Assembly: GCA_005884255.1 (NCBI GenBank)
Contig: VBDL01000101.1
Coordinates: 1-14,161, forward strand
Direction of reading: 5' to 3'
DNA: 14,161 nucleotides
From: Betaproteobacteria bacterium
GTDB lineage: Bacteria > Pseudomonadota > Gammaproteobacteria > Burkholderiales > Burkholderiaceae_C
Part shown: piece by piece, positions 7,442-13,794 of the stretch
How the letters are laid out: every line of letters begins with the position of its first letter
Position numbering within the stretch: the first letter of the stretch is position 1
Notes under the pieces: model-generated
What the model was told of the DNA's origin: nothing
What the model saw: only the letters and a program-made list of their open reading frames with translations
The model's database searches: none
Translations under genes and position numbers: made by a program

Positions 7442-8613
7442 AGATCGCCATCGTCCATGAATGGCTGGCCACCTACGCCGGCAGCGAGCGCGTGCTCGAG
7501 CAGATGCTGCAGGTGTTCCCGCAGGCCGACCTGTTCGCCGTGGTCGACTTCGTGTCCGACGCCGAGCGCGCCTTTCTGCACGGGCGGCGGCCGAAGACCA
7601 CCTTCATCCAGCGGCTGCCCGGCGCGCGCCGGCACTTCCGCGCCTACCTGCCGCTGATGCCGCTGGCCATCGAGCAGCTCGACCTGTCGGCCTACGACAT
7701 CGTGCTGTCGTCGAGCCACGCGGTGGCCAAGGGTGTGCTCACCGGCCCGCACCAGCTGCATCTGAGCTATGTGCATTCGCCGATCCGCTATGCCTGGGAT
7801 CTGCAGCACCAGTACCTCGCCGAATCGGGGCTGACGCGCGGCTTCAAGAGCGCCCTTGCGCGCGCGCTGCTGCACTACCTGCGGCTGTGGGACGTGCGCT
7901 CGGCCAATGGCGTGGACGGCTTCATCGCCAACTCGCACTTCATCGCGCAGCGCATCCGCAAGGTCTATCGCCGCGAGGCGACGGTGATTCACCCGCCGGT
8001 GGACGTCGAGCGCTTCGTGCCGCGCATGGACAAGGAGGACTTCTACCTGAGCGCGTCGCGCATGGTGCCGTACAAGCGCGTCCCGTTGATCGTGCAGGCC
8101 TTCGCGGCGATGCCCGGGCGGCGGCTGGTGGTGATCGGCGACGGCCCGGAGTTCGCGAAGGCCAAGGCACTGGCCGCGCCCAACGTCACGCTGCTCGGCT
8201 ACCAGCGCGATGCCATGCTGGTCGATCACATGCAGCGCGCGAAGGCGCTGGTCTTCGCCGCCGAAGAGGACTTCGGCATCGCGCCGCTGGAGGCGCAGGC
8301 CTGCGGCACGCCGGTGATTGCCTTCGGCCGCGGCGGCTCGCTCGAGACGGTGCGCGGCGTCGGTCCGCAGCGCACCGGGAGCTTCTTCCACGAGCAGAGC
8401 GCCGCGGCCATCATCGAGGCGGTGCAGCGTTTCGAGGCCGAACCGGAGCAATACAGCGCGCAGGCCTGCCGAACGCATGCCGAAGCCTTCTCGCAGCCGG
8501 TGTTCCGCAGCGCGCTGCGGCGGTATGTGCAGGCGCAATGGCTGGCGTTTCGCGCCGGTGGCGTGGACGTCGAGCCCGAGGCCCAGGCCCAGGCGGTGCT
8601 GGACCTTCAGTAG
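7438..8613 (+). CDS. Glycosyltransferase family 4 (WbaZ-like mannosyltransferase type)
   Basis: This 391-aa GT-B glycosyltransferase has MKIAIVHEWLATYAGSERVL at its N-terminus (the typical HEW....GSE opening), LSSSHAVAKGV (90-100), LSYVHSPIRYAWDLQHQYL (109-127), GFIANSHFIAQRIRKVY (161-177), VIHPPVDVERF (183-193), YLSASRMVPYKRVPLIVQAF (203-222), and the acidic E-x7-E site EEDFGIAPLEAQACGTPVIA (E277/E285). These fit the WbaZ-like group, many of which are annotated as GDP-mannose-dependent transferases; the donor here is an inference. In this sequence its frame is continuous with the upstream glycosyltransferase, but ATG 7438 gives the standard N-terminus and overlaps the restored upstream stop. 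It ends tail-to-tail over epsG, overlapping by 7 nt, with no room for a separate intrinsic terminator. Confidence 0.92.
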   Translation: MKIAIVHEWLATYAGSERVLEQMLQVFPQADLFAVVDFVSDAERAFLHGRRPKTTFIQRLPGARRHFRAYLPLMPLAIEQLDLSAYDIVLSSSHAVAKGVLTGPHQLHLSYVHSPIRYAWDLQHQYLAESGLTRGFKSALARALLHYLRLWDVRSANGVDGFIANSHFIAQRIRKVYRREATVIHPPVDVERFVPRMDKEDFYLSASRMVPYKRVPLIVQAFAAMPGRRLVVIGDGPEFAKAKALAAPNVTLLGYQRDAMLVDHMQRAKALVFAAEEDFGIAPLEAQACGTPVIAFGRGGSLETVRGVGPQRTGSFFHEQSAAAIIEAVQRFEAEPEQYSAQACRTHAEAFSQPVFRSALRRYVQAQWLAFRAGGVDVEPEAQAQAVLDLQ

Positions 8614-9494
8614 TCGTTCATCACCACGCCCGCCATCGCGGCGGGCCCCTTGGCCAGCGCGCCGATCAGCGCCTGCAGCGCGCGCACGCGGCTGCGCCGG
8701 CTGCGCGCGAGCACCATGACCGCACCGCAGTGCGCAGCAATGACGCGCGCATCGGCGCCGTGCACGGCGGCGGGCGTGTCGACGATCACATGGTCGAACT
8801 TCAGCAGCAGCTCGCGCATCAACAGGCCGAAGGCCGGGCGCTGCACCAGCTCCAGCGGATTCGGCGGCACCGCGCCGGCGCTCAGCACGAACAGGCTCGG
8901 CAGCTGCGGTGCGCGTTGAATGACGCTCGCCTCGGAGCGGCCCGACAGCACGCTGCTCAAGCCCGCCGCATTGTCGACATCGAATACCCGATGCAGCCGC
9001 GGCGTGCGCAGGTCGGCATCGACCACCAAGGTGCGGCCGCCGAGCTGGCCGAAGGCGACGCCGAGGTTCGCGGCGAGGTAGGTCTTGCCATCGCCGATAT
9101 CGGGGCTGCTCACCGCCAGCGCGCGGCGCGGCTCGTGCGCCGCGAGCACGCCCATCAGCAGCTGGCTGCGCAGCTCGCGGAACGACTCGGCGTCGTCGCC
9201 GAAGGGGTCGCGCGCAGCCACCAGCTCGGACGACACCTGCAGCGTGGCTTCCGGCGCATACGGGTAGTGGAACTGCTGCGCCAGCGCGCGCACCACGTCG
9301 TCATTGGTGGCCAGGCGCAGCGCGATCGCCGCCTCGCCGAAGCGCAGGCCGTGCTCGCGCTGGTAGTCGAGGATCTGCTGGATCTGCGCATCGCTCAACG
9401 GCCGCCGCTCGCGGATCAGCTCGCCGAGCGGGCGGTCGAGCACTGCTTGCGCGGCGAGAGAAGGGGCCGGGTCAAGGTCAGCTCTCATCATCAT
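8607..9494 (-). CDS. epsG: Chain length determinant tyrosine kinase EpsG, with N-terminal MshEN-like domain
   Basis: This 295-aa cytoplasmic BY-kinase-type ATPase partners the membrane protein EpsF to control EPS chain length and export. Kinase landmarks are Walker A SSPDIGDGKTYLAANLG (129-145), Walker A' VVDADLRTPR (157-166) and Walker B HVIVDTPA (235-242). Residues 21-80 (RPLGELIRERRPLSDAQIQQ onward, then RFGEAAIALRLATNDDVVRA) align by eye with the GspE N-terminal/MshEN fold: two LG-x-L/RFGE half-repeats each followed by a helix ending in Q. The C-terminal tyrosine cluster of classical BY-kinases is absent; only one terminal Tyr (Y295) remains. Three ATGs start the gene (9494, 9491, 9488). 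The first overlaps the epsF stop (ATGA) and has AGGGAG upstream, so it is used here. Length and order match EpsG of the Methylobacillus eps system. Confidence 0.92.
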   Translation of the reverse strand: MMMRADLDPAPSLAAQAVLDRPLGELIRERRPLSDAQIQQILDYQREHGLRFGEAAIALRLATNDDVVRALAQQFHYPYAPEATLQVSSELVAARDPFGDDAESFRELRSQLLMGVLAAHEPRRALAVSSPDIGDGKTYLAANLGVAFGQLGGRTLVVDADLRTPRLHRVFDVDNAAGLSSVLSGRSEASVIQRAPQLPSLFVLSAGAVPPNPLELVQRPAFGLLMRELLLKFDHVIVDTPAAVHGADARVIAAHCGAVMVLARSRRSRVRALQALIGALAKGPAAMAGVVMNDY

Positions 9495-10933
9495 CGTGCT
9501 CCCTGGCGTAGCGCGGCCGTCGGCAGGCCACTGAGCAGGCGCTTGGCGCGGCCGGCGAGTGCGCGCGGCGTCTGCGCCGCCTGTGCCGAACGCGCCACCG
9601 GCAGGCGCACCAGCAGCGGCAGGGCCAGGGCATCGAGCACTTCGTCCTCGCTGCGCAGCCGGCGGTCCATGCGCTCGCGCACGATGGCCACCATCGGCCC
9701 GAGCAGCATGCCGAGCGCCAGCGCGACCGCCATGCTCAGCACCAGCTTCGGCGACGACGGAAAAGCCGGCACCGACGCACGCTTGAGCACCGACACATTG
9801 GTCTGCGTGTTCTGGCTTTCCATGTCGCTCTGGCTCACGTGCGCCATCACCGCCTCGTAGGCCTTCTGCGCGTTCTCCACGTCACGCTGCAGCACCTGCG
9901 CCTCGTCGCGCAGGCCCTTCAAGCGCAGCACCTTGGCGCGCTGCGTATCGAGATCGGCCTGCAGCGCCACCAGGCGCGACTGGTTCACCGAGTTGTTCAC
10001 GCCGACGCTGCTGCTGACACGCTTGGTCGCCGCGTCGAGCCGGCTGCGCTGCTCGGCGATGGTGGCGCGCAGCTCGACCACCTGCGGATGCTGGTCACCC
10101 AGGCGCTGCGTGAGCTGCTGCAGCTGCGCCTCGTTGCGCGACAGGTCCGCGCTCAAGGCCGTGACCAGCGGATTGGTCAGCACCTCCTGCAAGCGCTCGC
10201 CGTTGGCGCCGGCCTGCTGCTGGCGGCCCACCGTCTCGGCGGCCAGCCCCTGCAGCGCCACCATCTGCGCGGACAGCGCCGACAGCCGCTCGTTCTCGAC
10301 ATCGAGCTTCTCGTCGGTGGCGATCAACCCCTTGCTCTGCTGATACGCCGACAGCTTGGCCTGCGCCTGCTCCAGGCCCTCGCGCATCGCGCGCGCACGC
10401 TCGTCGAAGAAGCTGTTGTAGCGGCGCGCCGGCTCGACGCGCAGCTCCAGCGTGGTGTCCACATAGGCCTGCATGAAGGCATTGGCCATGTCCGCGGCGA
10501 AAGCGGCATCGCGGGCGTCGTACGACAGGGTCAGCACGTTGGAGTCGCGCTGCGGCCGCACCGTCAGCGGCCGCGTGAGCCGCTCGGCCAGCCACGCGTC
10601 GAACTCGCCTTGGCCCTCCGTGTCTTCCAGCCACTTCTGCTTGAACTTCGGCGACTCCAGCAAGTGCAGCGCCTTCAGCGCCTTCAGCGCGACGCGCTCG
10701 CTCTGCACCACGTCCACCTGCGTGGCCATGTAATTCGACACCGTGCTGTTGCCCAGCGCAATGCCGGCGATCGGATCGGGCGTGCGCACGTCCAGCACGA
10801 CGGCGGACGTGGCGGTGTATTGCTTGGGCAGCAGCACGCAGGCGAGCGCGACCAGCGCCAGCGTGGCCAGCGCGGTGACGCAGGCGCTGCGCCATCGCGC
10901 ACGCAATACGAGAAGAAGCTGGCTCAGGTTCAT
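9491..10933 (-). CDS. epsF: Chain length determinant protein EpsF (Wzz/GNVR family)
   Basis: This 480-aa inner-membrane polysaccharide co-polymerase sets EPS chain length in the periplasm. It has an N-terminal helix at about 17-35 (ACVTALATLALVALACVLLP) and a C-terminal helix at about 396-418, preceded by the Pro-rich PAFPSSPK segment typical of Wzz proteins. Between them lies a long periplasmic domain with the family-typical LGNSTVSNYMATQVDVVQSE (60-79) and extended heptad-like coiled-coil stretches (about 170-230 and 260-360). The C-terminal cytoplasmic tail (419-480) is basic and faces the EpsG kinase encoded immediately after it with a 4-nt overlap. AGGGAG at 10940-10945 on the minus strand lies 6 nt before the ATG. 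The gene pair is transcribed opposite to both flanking EPS gene runs, so it is a separate transcription unit. Confidence 0.93.
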   Translation of the reverse strand: MNLSQLLLVLRARWRSACVTALATLALVALACVLLPKQYTATSAVVLDVRTPDPIAGIALGNSTVSNYMATQVDVVQSERVALKALKALHLLESPKFKQKWLEDTEGQGEFDAWLAERLTRPLTVRPQRDSNVLTLSYDARDAAFAADMANAFMQAYVDTTLELRVEPARRYNSFFDERARAMREGLEQAQAKLSAYQQSKGLIATDEKLDVENERLSALSAQMVALQGLAAETVGRQQQAGANGERLQEVLTNPLVTALSADLSRNEAQLQQLTQRLGDQHPQVVELRATIAEQRSRLDAATKRVSSSVGVNNSVNQSRLVALQADLDTQRAKVLRLKGLRDEAQVLQRDVENAQKAYEAVMAHVSQSDMESQNTQTNVSVLKRASVPAFPSSPKLVLSMAVALALGMLLGPMVAIVRERMDRRLRSEDEVLDALALPLLVRLPVARSAQAAQTPRALAGRAKRLLSGLPTAALRQGAR

Positions 10934-10971
10934 GGGTCACTCCCTGTGCAAGGCACAACCCACTCACCCTT

Positions 10972-10986
10972 GAGAAAAGCGTGCCA
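10972..10986 (-). promoter_or_regulatory. Candidate sigma-54 promoter for epsFG (perfect -24, weak -12)
   Basis: Read on the minus strand this is TGGCACGCTTTTCTC. The -24 half matches the sigma-54 consensus exactly (CTGGCACG with the preceding C), but the -12 position has TCTC instead of TTGC and lacks the nearly invariant G. Predicted initiation about 12 nt downstream (near 10960) would leave a leader of about 27 nt containing the epsF ribosome site, which is plausible spacing. The weak -12 keeps confidence low. Confidence 0.2.
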
Positions 10987-11198
10987 GTCGCGTTACGGCA
11001 TGTATAGACGAGTGCCGCGCAATGCGGGCGCACCGCTGTCCGATTCCGTGCAAGCCGCCCTGCAGCGGTGTCGTCGTGCGCTCAGCCTGCGTGGGCGCGA
11101 CGCCATGCGTGAGTGCATCTCGTGTCCATGCGTGTGGTGCGGCGCGTCGCCGGTGCATAGAGAGCGCCTCGCGGTGCGTGAGGTCGCCTCGTCGCGCA

Positions 11199-11213
11199 TG
11201 GCCTGCTTTATGC
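11199..11213 (+). promoter_or_regulatory. Candidate sigma-54 promoter for the sugar transferase operon
   Basis: TGGCCTGCTTTATGC keeps the invariant GG and GC at the required 10-bp spacing and matches 8 of 11 defined positions of TGGCACG-N4-TTGC. Initiation near 11225 would give a leader of about 30 nt carrying the AAGGAGG ribosome site. RpoN control of EPS loci is known in some betaproteobacteria, which adds plausibility, but GG-N10-GC occurs by chance often in GC-rich DNA. Confidence 0.3.
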
Positions 11214-11242
11214 GGTTCTTCTGGAGACCGAACAATCCCTTC

Positions 11243-11249
11243 AAGGAGG
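11243..11249 (+). promoter_or_regulatory. Strong Shine-Dalgarno fixing the sugar transferase start
   Basis: AAGGAGG lies 6 nt before ATG 11256, the strongest ribosome site in the window. It decides against the longer in-frame opening at 11022. This gene opens its operon, unlike the coupled genes elsewhere. Confidence 0.75.
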
Positions 11250-11255
11250 CTCAGC

Positions 11256-11933
11256 ATGAATGCCGTTGCGTTTCTTTCGGCGGGTCACAACACCCGCAAT
11301 CGATGGGGCGACCTGCCCTCGTGGTGGGAGCTCGCGAGCCTGCGCGCCAATCAATTGATGGCGGCGCTCCTGCTCGTTGCATGCAGCCCGCTGATGCTCG
11401 TCGTCGCGCTGTTGATCTGGCAGCGCGATGGCGCACCGGTGCTGTTCGCGCACTATCGCGTCGGGCGCAACGGGAAGCTGTTTCGCTGTCTCAAATTCCG
11501 CACGATGCTGCGCAATGCCGAGCAGGTGCTGGGCGAGCTGCTCGCCAACGATCCGCAGGCGCGCGAGGAGTGGGCGCGCGAGCAGAAGCTGACGCACGAT
11601 CCGCGCATCACGCCGGTGGGCCACTTCCTGCGCCGCACCAGCCTCGACGAACTGCCGCAGCTCATCAACGTGCTGCGCGGCGAGATGAGCCTCGTCGGCC
11701 CGCGGCCGATCACGGTGGCCGAGCTCACCAAGTACGGCTCGGTGCGCTGGCACTACCTGTGCGTGCGGCCGGGCATCACCGGGCTGTGGCAGGTGAGCGG
11801 CCGCAACGACGTGAGCTATGGCGAGCGCGTGGCGCTCGATCGGCGCTACGTCGAATCGCGCTCGTTGTGGATGGACCTGAACATCTTGGTACGCACCATC
11901 AAAGTGGTGCTGGCGCGCGATGGAGCCCGCTAG
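11256..11933 (+). CDS. Initiating sugar phosphotransferase (bacterial sugar transferase, ExoY/WcaJ C-terminal type)
   Basis: This 225-aa member of the polyprenyl-phosphate hexose-1-phosphate transferase family (PF02397) starts EPS assembly by moving a sugar-1-phosphate from UDP-sugar to undecaprenyl phosphate. It is the short, ExoY-sized form: one N-terminal membrane (re-entrant) helix at about 34-55 followed by the cytosolic catalytic part, without the CoA-binding N-terminal half of WcaJ-type proteins. Signature segments are FRCLKFRTML (76-85), RRTSLDELPQLINVLRGEMS (126-145, with the catalytic Asp-Glu pair D131/E132), LVGPRP (146-151) and RPGITGLWQVSGRN (171-184). Its last 14 nt overlap the following glycosyltransferase gene. 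Which hexose is loaded (glucose or galactose are usual) cannot be decided. Confidence 0.94.
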   Translation: MNAVAFLSAGHNTRNRWGDLPSWWELASLRANQLMAALLLVACSPLMLVVALLIWQRDGAPVLFAHYRVGRNGKLFRCLKFRTMLRNAEQVLGELLANDPQAREEWAREQKLTHDPRITPVGHFLRRTSLDELPQLINVLRGEMSLVGPRPITVAELTKYGSVRWHYLCVRPGITGLWQVSGRNDVSYGERVALDRRYVESRSLWMDLNILVRTIKVVLARDGAR

Positions 11934-13026
11934 CCAAGGAGGCGTTGCCGTCCATCTGGCGGGGCGCATGACGGACCTCGTGTTCGGTTTCCTGCGACCC
12001 GCCACAGCAGCGCTGGCGGCATCCGGCGTGAAGCAGGTCATCGTGCTGATCGATGCGCCGGAGTACCGGCATCTGCTGCCGCAATTCGACTCCGCGGTGC
12101 AGCTCGTGCTGTCGCCGGATGAGGGCAGCGCGTGGCGGCGCTGGCAGCGCCTGGCGCAGGTGTTTCGCGGCGCCACCGAGCGCGACGATCTGCGCGCGGT
12201 GCACCTGCACGGCTTCGTGCCGCTGCTCGTGTGCGCCTGCGCGATGAGCGGGCGCGCGCGGCGCGAGGTGCCGGTGTACTACTCGCCGCACGGCTCCAAG
12301 GCCCTGGGGGCGCTGCGTGTCGTCACGCGGCCGGCGCTGTGGGCCACGCGCACGGCATTCCTGCCCTCGGCCGAACGCCCGATCGCCAGCGTCTCGGCCG
12401 AGGCGAGCAGCTTGAAGTCGCTGCTCGGCCAGCCGGTGGCCGTGGTGGAGACGCCGGTGGACGCGGCCTTCTTCGCGCTGGAGCGGCGCGAGGCCGATAC
12501 GCCGCTGGTCGTCACCAGCGGGCGCATCGAGAGCCCGCGCAGCGCCGAGCTGGTGGTGCAGATGGCGGTGCTGCTCGGTGGCGAGGAGCTGCGCCTGAGC
12601 TTCGACTGGATCGGGCCGGTCGATGCGGTGTCCGCGATGCGCCTGAAGGCGGCCGGTGTCGGCGTGCACGCGGTGACCGCCATCGACGAGCGCGCGCAGC
12701 GGCTCGGCCCGGGCTGGCTGTACGTGGCGCATGGCCGCTCGCGCGGCTTCCCCTTGCACCTGGCCGAGGCGATGGCCGCCGGCCTGCCTTGCGTGGCCAT
12801 CGACAGCCCGATGCACCGCAGCCTGCTGCGCCACGGCGACACCGGCATGCTGTGCAGCGATGGCGAGGACATGCTGCGCCAAGTGGCGCGGCTCGTCGAT
12901 GACCGCGACCTTCGCGGGACGATGGGCCGTGCGGCACGGCGCGAGGCCGAGCAGCGCTTCGTGCAGGCGCGCTTTCGCGACGAGCTGCTGGCCGCCTATG
13001 ACGTGGAACGCCAATTGCCAGCCTAG
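11920..13026 (+). CDS. Glycosyltransferase, GT4-like with altered E-x7-E motif
   Basis: This 368-aa protein is probably of the GT-B fold. Features are an N-terminal strand VAVHLAGRMTDLVFGFLRPA (9-28), a second strand RAVHLHGFVPLL (92-103), a PHGSK loop (123-127), the linker VVETPVDAAFF (175-185), the second-domain start PLVVTSGRIESPRSAELVVQ (195-214), and the donor-site segment SRGFPLHLAEAMAAGLPCVA (274-293). In GT4 enzymes that segment reads E-G-F-P-L-x-L-x-E-A; here the first Glu is Arg (R275) while the second (E283) is kept. The start ATG 11920 overlaps the sugar transferase by 14 nt; ATG 11968 would cut away the first strand. It probably acts early, on the lipid-linked first sugar, given its coupling to the initiating transferase (inference). 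Confidence 0.78.
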   Translation: MEPASQGGVAVHLAGRMTDLVFGFLRPATAALAASGVKQVIVLIDAPEYRHLLPQFDSAVQLVLSPDEGSAWRRWQRLAQVFRGATERDDLRAVHLHGFVPLLVCACAMSGRARREVPVYYSPHGSKALGALRVVTRPALWATRTAFLPSAERPIASVSAEASSLKSLLGQPVAVVETPVDAAFFALERREADTPLVVTSGRIESPRSAELVVQMAVLLGGEELRLSFDWIGPVDAVSAMRLKAAGVGVHAVTAIDERAQRLGPGWLYVAHGRSRGFPLHLAEAMAAGLPCVAIDSPMHRSLLRHGDTGMLCSDGEDMLRQVARLVDDRDLRGTMGRAARREAEQRFVQARFRDELLAAYDVERQLPA

Positions 13027-13032
13027 CCTCGT

Positions 13033-13794
13033 ATGCCGATACCCTCGATCAAACTCGGCGAAGCGCTCGCGCGCGGCGCGCCGCACGCGCGCGAGGTCGC
13101 GCTGGCACTGGGTGTGGCGTGCGAGACCTCGGGCTTCTGCTACGTCACGGAGCACGGCATCTCCGACGATCTGCTCAATGCGCAGTTCGCGCTGGCGCGC
13201 TCGGCCTTCGAGCTGCCGTCACGAGTGCGCGAGCAGGTCGTGCAGACCGTGACGGCCACCGCGCCGGAGGGCGGCGCGCTGCATCATGTCGTGGACCAGG
13301 CGTCCGGCGCTTCGGAGGTGCTCACGCTGTACGAGTGCTTCGAAGGGGGTGCCGGGCCAGTGCCGCCGTGGTCGCACGCCCAGATGCGCGCCTATGTGCA
13401 CGCGATGCTCCGGCTGTCACGCCGCCTGATGCAGCTGGTGGCGCTGTCGCTGGAGCTGCCCGAGCACACGTTCGACGAGCTGCCCGGAGAAGCGGTCAGC
13501 GTGCTGCGCATGCTGCGCTACCCGCCTTGCGCCGGCGTGCAGGCACATACCGACGCACAAGCACTCACGGTGCTTGCACAGGACCACCACGCGGGGCTGG
13601 AAGTGCAGATGGACGACGGGCAATGGCTGACGGTCGAGCCGCGCGAAGGGGCGCTCGTCGTGCATCCCGGCGATGCGTTGTCGCGCTGGACGCGCGGGCG
13701 CTATCGCTCGCGCGCCCATCGCGTGCGCAGCACGGCGGAGGAGCCGAGACTGTCGATCCCCTTCTTCTACAGCCCCGGCGGCCTGGTTCAGTAA
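13033..13794 (+). CDS. Isopenicillin-N-synthase-like 2-oxoglutarate/Fe(II)-dependent oxygenase
   Basis: This 253-aa protein has the N-terminal dioxygenase region (EVALALGVACETSGFCYVTE, 21-40, then HGIS), and a C-terminal jelly-roll with an intact metal triad: H172-x-D174 (QAHTDAQALTVLAQD) and H229 (SRAHRV). The co-substrate-binding R-x-S (R239, S241) sits in PRLSIPFFYSP. GLEVQMDDGQWLTVEPREGA (188-207) is the usual 'GLqv...g.W..v.p..ga' core. The family couples 2-oxoglutarate decarboxylation to hydroxylation, desaturation or ring formation of small substrates. It is shorter than typical members (about 300-350 aa), with a compact middle. It follows the glycosyltransferase by 6 nt and is probably co-transcribed. 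It overlaps the downstream minus-strand gene tail-to-tail by 7 nt. Its substrate is unknown, and its place in an EPS operon is unusual. Confidence 0.9.
   Translation: MPIPSIKLGEALARGAPHAREVALALGVACETSGFCYVTEHGISDDLLNAQFALARSAFELPSRVREQVVQTVTATAPEGGALHHVVDQASGASEVLTLYECFEGGAGPVPPWSHAQMRAYVHAMLRLSRRLMQLVALSLELPEHTFDELPGEAVSVLRMLRYPPCAGVQAHTDAQALTVLAQDHHAGLEVQMDDGQWLTVEPREGALVVHPGDALSRWTRGRYRSRAHRVRSTAEEPRLSIPFFYSPGGLVQ

Larger units (their letters stand above)
10934..11255. other. Divergent intergenic region (322 nt) between epsF and the sugar transferase gene
   Basis: No convincing gene is present. A minus-strand frame across 10964-11257 and an in-frame upstream extension of the sugar transferase to 11022 both lack ribosome sites and family resemblance. 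The region holds sigma-54-like promoter candidates for each direction and an 8-bp inverted repeat CACCGCTG (11031-11038) / CAGCGGTG (11063-11070). The repeat centres lie 32 bp apart, about three helical turns, which could be an activator site. Composition is less GC-biased than the genes (for example the TGTATAG stretch around 11001). It is the only place in the window where two operons start back to back, so control of chain-length and initiation genes must act here. Confidence 0.6.

Noticed and set aside
6340..8613. One 757-aa bifunctional glycosyltransferase
   Set aside because: The linker has poor third-position GC and no family likeness, while the +1 frame restores a normal tail and an ATGA overlap; better read as two genes with a frameshift.
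10947..10962. Minus-strand TGGGTTGTGCCTTGCA as sigma-54 promoter of epsF
   Set aside because: The -12 TTGCA is perfect and spacing right, but initiation would fall about 3 nt before the start codon, excluding the AGGGAG ribosome site from the mRNA.
11022..11255. Longer sugar transferase starting at 11022
   Set aside because: The extra 78 residues are Cys/Arg-rich with no homology cue, and AAGGAGG sits correctly before ATG 11256.
10964..11257. Small minus-strand ORF in the divergent intergenic region
   Set aside because: It has no ribosome site, low-complexity Arg/His-rich product, and overlaps the promoter and start of the sugar transferase.
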